From: Gliomastix tumulicola
Taxonomy: Eukaryota > Ascomycota > Sordariomycetes > Hypocreales > Bionectriaceae
Direction: 5' to 3'
DNA: 64,000 nt
Assembly (NCBI GenBank): GCA_001599755.1
Contig: BCHX01000001.1
Coordinates: 7,192,001-7,256,000, forward strand
Made by a program: the position numbers and the translations under genes. Within the stretch, counting starts at the first letter, position 1, and each line of letters starts with the position of its first letter. Shown here one piece after another: positions 44,051 to 54,055 of this stretch. The notes beneath the pieces are model-generated. The model worked only from the letters and a program-made list of their open reading frames with translations, made no database searches and was not told where the DNA came from.

Positions 44051-44866
44051 TTACAGGTTGACTTTCCCCGTCGAGCTGGTGATGCCGCCGTCCACCACGA
44101 TCCTCTGCCCAGTGATATATCTCGCCTCGTCAGAGACGAGGAACAACGCGGCATTAGCCACATCCCAGGCGTCCCCCATCTTGCCCATCGGAACCTGCTG
44201 GTTTCTCGACTCGCAGAACGCCTCGTATCCTCCCGCCGTGGGGAATCTGTCGGCCAGACTGCGGGTGTATGGAGTGTCCATGAGCCCCGGAACGACCGCA
44301 TTTAGGCGAATTCCCTTGTCGGCGTACATGACGGCCGTGGCCTTGACGAACTGCAAGATGGCCGCTTTAGTGGTGTTGTAGGCGACCTGCGGCTTTCCGA
44401 TGTATCGCAGGCCGGCGATGCTCGATATGCAGACGACACTGCCGCCTGATGCCTGTGACTCCATGACTGGTAGCACGTGGTGGCATGCCAGGTAGACCGT
44501 CTTGAGGTTGATGTCCATCTGCGCGTCCCACGTCTCCTCGGACATGCTGGCTGGCGTCCCCGGCTGTGAGTAACCGACATTTGTGAGGAGGATGTCGATG
44601 CGCCCGTGCTTCTGGACGCAGGCATCGACGAGGGCCTTAACAGAAGCGCTGTCCGTCGCGTCGGTAGGGACGATATCGCACTGTCCGCCGACTTCCTTGA
44701 TAGCGCTTGTAGTCTTGCTAGTTGATGCGATTGTTCGATTACCGCCGAAGATAATGGCACCCTGACGGGCGAAGAGCGTCGCACAGGCAGCGCCGATTCC
44801 CCAGCCCGAGTCGCCTGTCTGGCCGAGGCCAATCACCAGGGCTACTTTTCCCTTTAAGTCGTGCAT
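44051..44866 (-). CDS. Short-chain dehydrogenase/reductase
   Basis: Single exon, 271 residues, classical SDR fold. The cofactor-binding segment is GLGQTGDSGWGIGAACA (residues 13-29), a glycine-rich variant longer than the normal TGxxxGxG. Downstream are LLTNVGYS (NNAG-like), the catalytic Ser in ISSIAG near 148, and YNTTK (YxxxK) near residue 162. The C-terminus YITGQRIVVDGGITSS is typical. Cofactor preference is uncertain. It converges on the HET gene, with only 51 bp between stop codons, and lies upstream of the transporter on the same strand. Confidence 0.93.
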   Translation of the reverse strand: MHDLKGKVALVIGLGQTGDSGWGIGAACATLFARQGAIIFGGNRTIASTSKTTSAIKEVGGQCDIVPTDATDSASVKALVDACVQKHGRIDILLTNVGYSQPGTPASMSEETWDAQMDINLKTVYLACHHVLPVMESQASGGSVVCISSIAGLRYIGKPQVAYNTTKAAILQFVKATAVMYADKGIRLNAVVPGLMDTPYTRSLADRFPTAGGYEAFCESRNQQVPMGKMGDAWDVANAALFLVSDEARYITGQRIVVDGGITSSTGKVNL

Positions 44867-45184
44867 GTCGGGGCTTCAGTACGGTGGCAAGAGACAATTG
44901 CCGCGAAGAGACAGACTAAAGGTAGTATTGCGAAAAGAATATGTAGAGCTGTACTATAATGAACTTAATGTCCGTGTGTATGAAAACCACCGCTTGCTTT
45001 AAATGATAGAAGTGGAAGCGTGCCCCGTCTTAGTGGTCGGGTCAACCCCGTCACGACGGCATCTTCCCGCCCAGCCACAGACTCTCGAAGCCGAGGCCGG
45101 GGACTTGCAACAGACGAAGGCACTTATATCCGTCCCGATGCCGGTCCGCTGCGCCGGTTACCCAGTTATGCAATGCGTCGGCGT
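44867..45184. other. Intergenic, SDR promoter and transporter 3' end
   Basis: 318 bp; no gene seen. Confidence 0.5.
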
Positions 45185-46738
45185 CTACCAGATGTAGCGG
45201 TACGTAGGGTGGTAGTCGCCGAGCTTCGCAATCTCCGCCTCCGTCTTGCCCTCGAGGATGTAGTCCCGCTCGCCGCGGTCGCGCTTCTTGTTCTCGCGCT
45301 TGAGCAGGATCGAGACGATGCAGTGGAGGATAGCCGCGTAGCCCACGCAGCCGAGCGTGACGGCATGCCCCAAGACGTATGTCGGGGCGTCCTGCGTCCT
45401 GTAGATGAAGGGCGACACGATGCCGGCCAGGTTGGCAATGGTGAAGTCGAGGCCCTGGCCCGTTGCGCGCTTGTAGTGCGAGGGCAGGTTGTTGGGCATC
45501 CAGGTCAGGCCGATGCCGACAGCGACATACAGCCCAGAGGCAACGATGACACAGCCAGCGTACTGCGGCCCAGCCCCGTACTGAGGCGTGCCCAGGAGGA
45601 TGGCATAGCCCGTGCAGGCAGCAATACACCCTCCCACCGCAAACACACCTCGCCGCGAGAACTTGTCAGAGAAGAAGGCAACGGCGCAGTACGTCACCGC
45701 CCCCGTCACGTAGCAGGGAATGGTGAGCAGCTGCGTGTGGATGCCGCTGTAGCCGAGCGCCCGGATGATGGTCGGCAGGAAGACCGAGTAGCCGTAGAGC
45801 ATCATGGTCGAGCCGAACTGGGCGATGCACAGCACGATGACCTTCCAGTCCTTGACGGCCTCGAGCACCTGGTCCCACTGCACGCTGCCGTCCTCGTCGT
45901 CGAGGCCGAGCGTCGTCTTGTCGAGGCGGCGTCGCAGCTCAACAAGCCGCTTCTCCTCGTCGGACAGCCAGGGGGCCGAGAAGGGATCGTTGGCGAGGAG
46001 GAAGTACGCCGCAACACCGAGGAGGATAGTCGGAATGCCCTCGAGAATGAAGATCCACCGCCAAGCATTGTACCCCCTCACGCCCTCCATGAACCCAATG
46101 CCATACGCCAGCAGACCACCAGAGAAGCCCGCAACCGCGGACGCAGTGAACATGTAGAAGATGCGCACGCCGAGCTCCGACCGTCGGTACCAGAACGTGA
46201 GATAGAAGTTGACGCCGGGGAAGAAGCCCGCCTCAAACAGACCCAGCAGCAGACGCAGCGCGATGAGCTGGCCCCGGTTCTGCACCCAGCCCGTGCACAT
46301 GCTCACGAGGCCCCAGCACGCGGCCGCCAGGGGTATGAAGTTCTTGGGACCCATCTTCTTGAGGAACAGGTTGACGGGCAGCTCGAAGGCGACGTACGTG
46401 ACGAAGAGGATCGACACGCAGAGCTGGTAGTCGTTGCCGCTGAGCCCGAGGTCGGCCTCCATGTTGTAGAGGCGCGCGTTGCCTGGGGGGTGTTAGTCGT
46501 CGGCGCGCGCGCGTTCAGATGGAAGTGGGTAATATTCACCAATATTGACGCGGTCGAGGAACGACATCACGTAGAGCAGGACCAAGATCGGGAGGAGACG
46601 CAGGTCGAACTTGCGAGCCAGCTGCTTCTCCCGCTTCTCCAGGTCCTCAGGCACCTCGCCAGCAGACGCCTCGACGGCGGTGCGCGAGGTGTGCTTCTCG
46701 AGGTCACTGACCTCGTGCTCATCCTGCCGACTCGCCAT
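45185..46738 (-). CDS. MFS transporter (anion:cation symporter, allantoate-permease-like)
   Basis: Plasma-membrane permease of the major facilitator superfamily with about 12 helices. Exons (minus) 46738-46540 and 46482-45185 give 498 residues. The first helix contains the ACS/Dal5 signature (VLLYVMSFLDRVNIG), interrupted by a 57-nt intron. Further marks are RLLLGLFEAGFFPGVNFYL, RRSELGVRIFYM and TGQGLDFTIANLAGIVSPF. The family imports organic anions such as allantoate, nicotinate, pantothenate, tartrate and aromatic acids. Gene neighbours (SDR, ADH, tannase) make a carboxylic or phenolic acid a reasonable guess for the substrate. Confidence 0.94.
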
Positions 46739-47584
46739 CGTGGACGAGAGATAAGCAGATACGCAGCGCGCGGTGAACGGGTGACGATAAAGGGATGATG
46801 GCGACGATCTCTGGATATAACCTATCTCGCGCCAGCCACGTGTCAGTGTCACTGTGCGCCCACTCGATCGGTTCTCGTCCGGGGATTCCTTCGTGATTGC
46901 AGATGGATCTTGAATCCGTCGAGTCTCAGGAGATTTCTCTGATTTTTTTCTCCTCCCTGACCCCAGCTTCGGGTCTATGCTTCCCGCCCCTGAAGTGGGG
47001 GAGGCAACTGGTATGCTGACCAACAGGCCTCAGCTTTGACGCTCTCACAGCTGTGCAGCGTTGTGCGAGTTATGCTGCTGCCGATCTTTGCCGTTTATCG
47101 GATATAATATTAGGTTCGTGACAGCAAAGCCGGCCAAGTTTAAAGTCTATCTTTCTTTTCCCTCGCGCGGCGTCGTCTGTCAGGAGGGTCCATGGATCCG
47201 GAGACGAGAAGGTGCTAGGCGTCCATAGCTTCGGTCATTCTTCTTGATCTTGTGATTTCAGAGAAGCGAGATGTTCTAGTTTCGTGGAGTATGGACTTGG
47301 CGCGTTGCTCTAGCCTGTCCTCTCCGCACTTTTGTCGTGCGCTATCGTGGTCTTCCTTGGTCGGAAGCAGCCTTCCGCTCGTCTAGCCAGCATCTCCACC
47401 ACGGCTCCTCATCTTCGTCGTCGTCGTCGTGCGGAGTCGTTCCCCCGCTAGTTACCCCAGCTCTGAGACTTTAGAACGACCGTAGCCGACGGTGCTGAAC
47501 TAGCTAGCTGGACATAAAGTGACAGGTCCGAGAGAACGGGGACTGCTTTAGCGAGTGACAGACTGAATCTCTATCGTCGTCAAC
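46739..47584. promoter_or_regulatory. Divergent promoter, MFS transporter / ADH
   Basis: 846 bp between divergent start codons, long enough for complex control. Includes a short TCG triplet repeat near 47414-47430. No gene seen. Confidence 0.5.
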
Positions 47585-48879
47585 ATGGGTTCCGCGGCTC
47601 CCACATCCAGGTACATCTTCACCAAGGGGACGCACGAGCTCGTCGTCCAGGAGCGCGAGACGCCCAAGCCCACGGGCACGCAGATCCTCCTCCAGATCGA
47701 GGCGACGGGCGTCTGCGCCACGGACCTTCACCTCGTCCGCAAGTCCATCACGTACCTGCAGCCCACGGTCAACATCTGCGGCCATGAGGGCGTCGGCAGG
47801 ATCGTCCAGCTGGGGCCGGACGTCGACGCAGACGAGTGGAAGGTGGGCGAGCGGGTGTCTCACCGCTGGATCTATCGGTGGTGCGGGGCGTGCGAGGGCT
47901 GCCAGAGCGGCAATGAGCAGTTTTGCGATAGGAGGGACCTGAGCGGCAAGGACGTCGACGGGTGCTGGGCGGGTGAGTCCCCTTGATATCGGGAGGGGGG
48001 AGTGTTTCTAACGACAGTGCAGAGCATACGCTGGTTGATAGCAAATACCTGCTGAGGCTGCCTGAGGATATCGACCCTGTGCTGGCAGCGCCTATTCTAT
48101 GTGGAGGTGAGTATCACTCATCATTCGAAAGTTCTAGTCTGACCTCTGCAGGTACCACCGTATACAGAGCCTTGAAGTCTGCGGCTCTGTCCCAGGGCCA
48201 ATGGGTTGCCATCGTGGGAGCAGGCGGAGGGCTAGGCCATTTGTGAGTTTCGACGCTGAATACTATCAAACTTCCACTAACAAATATCCAGAGGCATCCA
48301 GTATGCCAAAGCCATGGGGCTCAAGGTGCTCGCCATAGACGGCGGGCCTGCCAAGGAGGCGCTTTGCAACAAGCTAGGAGCCGACAAGGTGATTGACTTT
48401 ATGCAAGAAAAGGTACGAATAGACGAGCCAACATGCCATCTACCACTAACGCCACGCAGGACATCACCACTGCTGTCGTGGAAGCGACCAAGGGGGGCGC
48501 ACACGGGATCCTTGTTACCAGCTCCAGTGCCAGAGCCTACGAACAGGCACTGACATACGTCCGCAAGAGGGGTATCATCATCTGCATTGGCATTAGTAAG
48601 TGCTGTTTTACTCAAAAGTTCCAGCCTCCTCTGCTAACAGATTCACCAGCTGCGCAGAAGATGACGTTTCCCATCGGACCCGAGTATTTCGTCGCCAAGG
48701 GTGTTCGTCTAACGGGTACAAGCACAGGGACTATGGAGGATACAAAGGAGGCCTTGGAGTATGTGCGCAACGGCAAGGTGAAGCCCATTGCTGTTGAGAA
48801 GAAGCTCGAGGACATTCCCGCATGCATCGAAGAGCTTGAGAAGGGCGATGCCGTAGGGAGGTTCGTTGTCAGGTTTTAG
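47585..48879 (+). CDS. Zinc-dependent alcohol dehydrogenase (medium-chain)
   Basis: NAD(P)-linked oxidation of alcohols to aldehydes or the reverse. Six exons (47585-47972, 48023-48106, 48152-48242, 48292-48412, 48460-48595, 48650-48879) total 349 residues, the length of fungal ADH1-like enzymes. Catalytic zinc ligands: Cys44 in GVCATDLH and His67 in GHEGVG. Structural zinc: cysteines 100, 103, 106 and 114 (CGACEGCQSGNEQFC). The nucleotide-binding loop is GAGGGLGHLG, split by an intron. The intron density is higher than in most genes here. It is divergent from the MFS transporter, which suggests joint regulation. Two acceptors (48640 and 48649) are both in frame at the last intron; 48649 fits the branch site better. 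Confidence 0.93.
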
Positions 48880-49021
48880 TTGGGCAGGTTTATAGACGTC
48901 CACTACGTCCAGGTTCTTCAACAGCGTGCCATGGATAACGAGACAGCGAAAGGCGGTCATTCTAGAGCAAGCTCTATTCTTGTTGTGACATCTATTCGCT
49001 CTAGAAGTGTCATGTCTTGGC

Positions 49022-50727
49022 CTAAATGCTGCATGACCAGCTAGTCGCCGCCTTCGGATCTCCCTCCCCATCCCACTTACTCTTATACGGATACGGGCAA
49101 TGCGCTGAAAGATGTTAGCATGAAACCAGTCCTCGGGCAGACTAACTTACTTCTCTGCGTTAACACCGGCTTCGAGACATCATCGTCGGTGTACTTTGTC
49201 CCGACAAGCTCCTCCGGCTTGCGTCCCTCTTCAACCCACTCCACCAGCGCCAGGAGAGCATTGTGCTCTACATCCAGAGTCTGCTCATCCAAGGGGAACG
49301 CCTGCCCAACATTCCATGCACCGACGCCACCCCGGCAGTGAGTGTGGCCTGGGATGAGGAACAGCCGGTAGAAGGAGAGCATCTCGTCGACGGAGAGGTC
49401 GAGGGCAGCCTGGATGTTGGTGAAGTACTCGGAGGCAAGGATCGAGGTGATGGTCTGGTCAGAGCGTCCATGGTAGGCGATAATCTTGCCGCCGTTGGCG
49501 TGGAACTCGGATAGATCGGGGTTGTAGAAGCCAACGCCGCCGGGATTCAAGTTGAGGGCAAAGTCCATGTTCTCCTTGGTGAAGGTGTGGGATGTCCAGC
49601 TAGAGTCGTTGTAGACAGCGCCCCGCCAGAAGTCCTACTTCATTAGCACCCTCCTTCCAGACGATATTACGGTGACTCACATCAAGTACTCTGTACTGCA
49701 GATCGGTACCGTTGACTTGGTTCTCAGAGAAGACAGCCGTGTTGGAACCAATCTCGAACGAAGGGTAGACGATGTTGCCCTTGGTATCCGTCAACGGCTG
49801 GTACGCCGCCCTCACAGACAGAACCTGAGCAGGCTTCAGACACAGCGTCTCATCCAGATGGCCCGTCCCGCACGCCAACACCTCTGGATCGAATCGTATC
49901 GACGCCGGATCATCGATAACGCCATCCACCACGCCGTCAAGACCATCAAACAGCTGCATCTGCTTCGCCACAATCGCCCTCCACTGCTCTGGCCGAACAT
50001 ACGCACTCGACTCAACGTCAGGCCAGCCGATCCTCCGGGCAAGAATACCCTTGGACGCCACGATGTGCAGCCAGTCCACGCCGGGCGCACCCAGGAGCAT
50101 GCCGTCAAAGTCGCCCGGGTACAAATGCGCCGTCTGAAAGCCCTGTCTGCCTCCCGTGCTGCAGGCCTGGTAGTAGCTCTTAGTCTGGGATCGTCCGTAG
50201 TATGCAGAGATGATCTTCTTTCCCGTCTCTGCCTCGACGTGGATGCCACGGTGGCCGAAGTCGTTGATGACCTCGGGGTGGCCGAGGAAGAAATCATGAC
50301 CCGTCTCTCCGTCGTGGCCGGCGTTGGTGCCAAAGGCGGCAAAGTTGAGCTGGGCTCCCGCTTGCATGGTGCTGTAGTCGATGCAGCCTCCGATGCCACC
50401 GTTTCCAGTAGCGAGGAAGCGGCCATTCCAGGCATCTTCAGCGGCAGGGAGCCAGGCCTCGACGCGGACAACGCTCGAGTCTGAGGTGGGCACGTTGACG
50501 ACCACACGGCAGACGTCAGCCGTCACGTTGGTGATGAAATCAGGGCCACCGCATGAAGGCACGAGATCCAGACGGATCCCCTCGCCGTTAGCGTAGAAGT
50601 CTGCCGAGACGATCTCGGCGTCGGGTATGGCAAGGGCGGCTTTGGTGCAGTTGACTGGTGCGCATGTGCCGCGAGCAAGCGCCATGCTCACAGACGCGAG
50701 AAACGGGACGTGGGTGTAAGGCCTCAT
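49022..50727 (-). CDS. Tannase / feruloyl esterase family, secreted
   Basis: Hydrolyses ester bonds of gallate or hydroxycinnamates. Exons (minus) 50727-49681, 49634-49151 and 49104-49022 give 537 residues. The CS-D-HC motif of the family is visible: ACSTGGRQG with the nucleophile Ser, the Asp of YHGRSDQT, and HTHC near the C-terminus. The last exon (THCPYPYKSKWDG...) is easily missed but matches the family C-terminus. Start choice: an in-frame ATG at 50769 lies only about 30 nt after the TATA box, at the expected transcription start, so 50727 is preferred; it directly opens a signal peptide (MRPYTHVPFLASVSMALA). Confidence 0.93.
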
Positions 50728-50797
50728 GGTCAAAGCCACATAACAAGCAATATCCTGGAGGACCACCATCTTGAAGATTCACGCCGGGAGTTGAAGC

Positions 50798-50804
50798 ATT
50801 TATA
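50798..50804 (-). promoter_or_regulatory. TATA box of the tannase gene
   Basis: TATAAAT on the minus strand, about 75 nt upstream of the preferred ATG at 50727. Confidence 0.55.
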
Positions 50805-51164
50805 GAAGGCATCCGGGGGCTCGTCTTCTGCTCCGCAAGATCCGCATGTCGTCGCTTCCCCCACAAGCTCCCCCGCATTCATCATCTGCCGGATATCCAG
50901 ACCGACGCCGAGATATGGGGGATTTGACAGCGGTGCGGCGTCGGTGGCCGAGACCGAAATGAGGTTTCTGGGGTTGGTGGATAGCTTTCGTCTGTAGGAT
51001 GAGTCTATTTTGGGCTGGACTCATTCATCCTGAGGGGGAATATGGAGGAGCGTTGAGAGCATCACGGGTGACGTCCCCAAGACGCTCTCCCACCCAGGTT
51101 GAGACCGGTTGAGGAAAGCACAGTAGTAAAGACTATGAATTTGAATGCATGCTTTTATGTCCCC
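50805..51164. other. Intergenic, tannase promoter and ureohydrolase 3' end
   Basis: About 360 bp; no gene seen. Confidence 0.5.
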
Positions 51165-52124
51165 TCAACGCCTCTCAGCTATCATATTCACAATCTCACT
51201 CGTCAGCTGCTCCGTCATGTGCAACCCCGGGTCGTGGTCAGGATTCACCTCCGCAACCGTCAGCCCACGGACCTTTTCACCTCCCACAAACACCCTCAAG
51301 GCCCGCATCATCTGCTGAAATGTCACGCCCGTGTAGTTAGGCACATTCGCCAGCGGAAACTCGCCCGGGTCGATGGCGTCCACGTCAAGATGCACGAGGA
51401 TGATATCCGTCCTGTCCTCGAGATAGCTCAGTGCTTCCCTTGCACGCTGCTCTGGATTCGCGGAGACTGACGCTGCCGTGACGACCTTGTAGTTGTTGTC
51501 GAAGAGGTAGCCGAAATGCTCTCGCTTGTTGCCGGGGAGTGATATGTTTGTGCCGAAGAAGACAGTGTTGGACGAGTCGCAGACCGGGTCACCATTCGGC
51601 TGCGAGAACTGCCGCATGCTCTGCAGGGAGCCGGGTGATGATCGGGTGAGGTGCGTCATGTTCATCCCCGCAAACGTTCCGCTGGAACCTGCATCCGTCG
51701 GCGAGGTGAGATCCGTGTCGGCGTCGATATAGACCAGTCCGACACGTAAAGGCGTGGGTAGACCCTGTGCGTGACCCCAGAAGGCTGCCATGACGCCCGG
51801 GAGCATGCAGCACTCGCCTCCGAGGATAAGCTGGAAGTCGGGCGCCCCAGACATAGGCTTCAGTGACTTCTCAAGAGAAGCGCGGACCTGCTGACATACC
51901 GCGACATTGGCCTCCTCATTGCGGGCCGAGCCGGGTTTCAAGGGAACGGGGGAGTATTTTGCCTCTGCCTCCAGGGCGTGATGCTCCTGAACGGGGGCAA
52001 TTCCGGCATTATTGAGCTTCTGGACGATGTGGATGTTGCGAAAGGCTTCGGGAGCTTTGGATTTGCCGGGGATGACGGAGCCACAGTCGGCAGGGACGTA
52101 CGTGATGGATACAGTATGTGACAT
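51165..52124 (-). CDS. Ureohydrolase-fold (arginase/agmatinase-like) protein with altered metal site
   Basis: Single exon, 319 residues, typical length. The order of arginase-family blocks is kept: LILGGECCMLPG where GGDHS is normal, VYIDADTDL where WxDAHxD is normal, VHLDVDAIDP matching SxDxDxxDP, and LTVAEVNPDHD matching the last block. Thus two His ligands of the usual binuclear manganese site appear replaced (His to Cys, and His to Asp), while the Asp ligands remain. It may bind a different metal, or hydrolyse something other than arginine or agmatine. No signal peptide. It lies next to the tannase on the same strand with 437 bp between coding regions. Fold confident, reaction not. Confidence 0.88.
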   Translation of the reverse strand: MSHTVSITYVPADCGSVIPGKSKAPEAFRNIHIVQKLNNAGIAPVQEHHALEAEAKYSPVPLKPGSARNEEANVAVCQQVRASLEKSLKPMSGAPDFQLILGGECCMLPGVMAAFWGHAQGLPTPLRVGLVYIDADTDLTSPTDAGSSGTFAGMNMTHLTRSSPGSLQSMRQFSQPNGDPVCDSSNTVFFGTNISLPGNKREHFGYLFDNNYKVVTAASVSANPEQRAREALSYLEDRTDIILVHLDVDAIDPGEFPLANVPNYTGVTFQQMMRALRVFVGGEKVRGLTVAEVNPDHDPGLHMTEQLTSEIVNMIAERR

Positions 52125-52454
52125 TTTTTGCTGGAATGTGTTCTAATGCTGGACCGAAATAAAAATGACCTCATAAGGGAGTGTCTGTGAGTTGATAAAA
52201 AAGGAGGAAAATTCGGTTGGCCATGGGCGTAGTAAATGCCATATATAGAGAGCGGTAGATCGGGAGAGTAGCATGACATTCACGCCCTTCTAGCGGATCG
52301 ACACCGACGTCAGATGGAAGCCCCCGCGTGGCAAGAGACAGAAATCAGACCCTTACAATTTGTAGACAGCTCCCAACAATTGAAACAACAGATCCAATGC
52401 CCTATCCCACCCCACACCTTATTCCCGAAAAACCTCATCACTCCAACGCGCTGC
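52125..52454. other. Intergenic, ureohydrolase promoter and BTB 3' end
   Basis: 330 bp; no gene seen. Confidence 0.5.
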
Positions 52455-53383
52455 TCAACTGAACCTCCGCGCGCAGTTGCCACACCTCACCGTGTACCGC
52501 GGCTCCCACGGCTGCCCGGTCTTGTTAAGCACGCAGCTGAACTGCGCCTGGCAGTGCCCCGTGTTAGTGCACTTGGTGAGCGTCTCCAGCCGGACGCGAC
52601 AAGTCTCGAAGTTCTCAATCAGCCGCCCGCACTTGGCCTCGGACGTGCTGAGCGCCTTCTCGAGCTTCTCAACCGCCGCCCGCAGCGTCTTCTGCTCCTC
52701 GGCCTGGTGGCGCAGCATGGACACGCCAAAGTCGTTGACCAGCGCCGCGAGGGGCTCCACGTGCCGCTCGTCGGCCAGCACGGCGTCCAGCCGGCACGAG
52801 ATGGCACCCGCCATGACGTGCTGCATGTCTTTGTCGCCCGTCGTGGACAGCGCGAGCGACGTGGCCTCGAGGAGCATCGCCGGGTCGCTGTGCATCCGGA
52901 CCACGTGGCTGATGTAGGACGTCGACTTCTCGGTGAGCCCTGCGATGTTGTAGTAGTCGGCGATGGCGTTGACGCGGATGTGCTGCTCCAGAGCCCAATC
53001 CATGTCGCGAAGGCGCCGCCGAGCCTCCTCGTCGCCGTCCGCCGCCACTGGCGTGATCCCCTCCTCAGCGTAGGGCTGAATCTTGTATTCGCCGGTGTAG
53101 AGGAAGTCGACCATCTGCTCCACGCTCTCGGCCTCGAAATCCTCGATCTTGATGACGCCCGTCTTGGCCTCCTGTGCGTGGGTTAGTCGTCGCTCACAGC
53201 CCGGATGAAATACGCGATGCTTGCCTCGAATGGCCCCTTCATCGCTGCGGCGAGGACGGGCGACAGGGAGCACATGACCAGCTTGTGCACCTTGAATTCA
53301 CGACCGTCGCACTCCAGCGTCATGTCCGAGTAGTCGCCCGACCGCAGCAGCAGCGCGAGGTCGAGCCCGAAGGGGGACGCCAT
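52455..53383 (-). CDS. BTB/POZ-domain protein
   Basis: Exons (minus) 53383-53225 and 53171-52455 encode 291 residues. The BTB domain covers about residues 10-95 (SDMTLECDGREFKVHKLVMCSLSP, then IKIEDFEAESVEQMVDFLYTGEY), a homodimerising adaptor fold often used with cullin-3 ligases. A BACK-like helical region follows (IRVNAIADYYNIAGL). A coiled-coil region lies at about 215-245, and a cysteine-rich tail (CTNTGHCQAQFSC, CGNCARRF) could bind a metal. The intron at 53224-53172 begins with GC (GAG/GCAAGC), with ACTAAC branch and CACAG end. Unspliced reading would stop shortly after exon 1. Substrates are unknown. Confidence 0.92.
53172..53224 (-). other. GC-AG intron of the BTB gene
   Basis: Intron of 53 nt with GCAAGC donor, GACTAAC branch site and CACAG acceptor. 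It is phase 0 and joins KGPFE to EAKTGV inside the BTB domain. Confidence 0.85.
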
Positions 53384-54055
53384 GGTAAATGCAAAGAATG
53401 AATGACGCAAGCAGCAATTGAGGAGACGAGAGACGTGGATTGGCAGACGCGATGAAGATGGAGGGGGGAGAGATGGAATTCTGGAATGATGGAATGATGG
53501 CAGAGGTGAAAGGAGGAGGTGAGCTGAAACTCGAACCTTGGAAGTGTGGGGAGAAGCTGAATGTTGGCGGGGAGGCGCGTGTGTGATTGGCAGTTGCACT
53601 GGCAGCGCTTTCCGAATTCAACATTAAAAACCTTACTTACCTAAGCACAAAATAGGTTTCTACCTTGCCTTGAAATATAATGTACCTCGAATAATCCATA
53701 CGGAATGTCAAAAGCAAGGCCAGTGCAGCCCAGTGTGGATGTCGAATGTCGAATATCGAATGTCCGAATGTCGAGTGTCGAATGTACAGTGCATCCAGCG
53801 GTAGTCTTGTTCACCAGCTCCACAGCCCGGCTTCCTCCTCACCTTAGACATAGCACCCAAAATATAACACAAGGTAAGGTGCATGAAAATGAAATATTAA
53901 AACTTCATGATAGGGTCTTTAAATCTAGAGTGTAGCCCTATGAGATTGAGACACGCCGTGGACTTGATTAAAATTTACTATTCGAAAGTAATCAACCAGA
54001 ACATCACATATAAAGGAAATGATTGCTGACAGCTTCCTGACACAAAAAGAGAGGC
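53384..54055. other. Intergenic with heptamer repeat
   Basis: 672 bp between two minus-strand genes. Contains the upstream region of the BTB gene, then a microsatellite at 53739-53785 and AT-rich sequence. Confidence 0.5.
53739..53785. repeat. ATGTCGA heptamer microsatellite
   Basis: About six and a half copies of a 7-bp ATGTCGA unit with point variants (one copy has 8 bp). Confidence 0.85.

Noticed and set aside
50728..50769. Upstream ATG of the tannase gene as the real start
   Set aside because: It lies about where transcription should begin relative to the TATA box, and the next ATG begins a better signal peptide.
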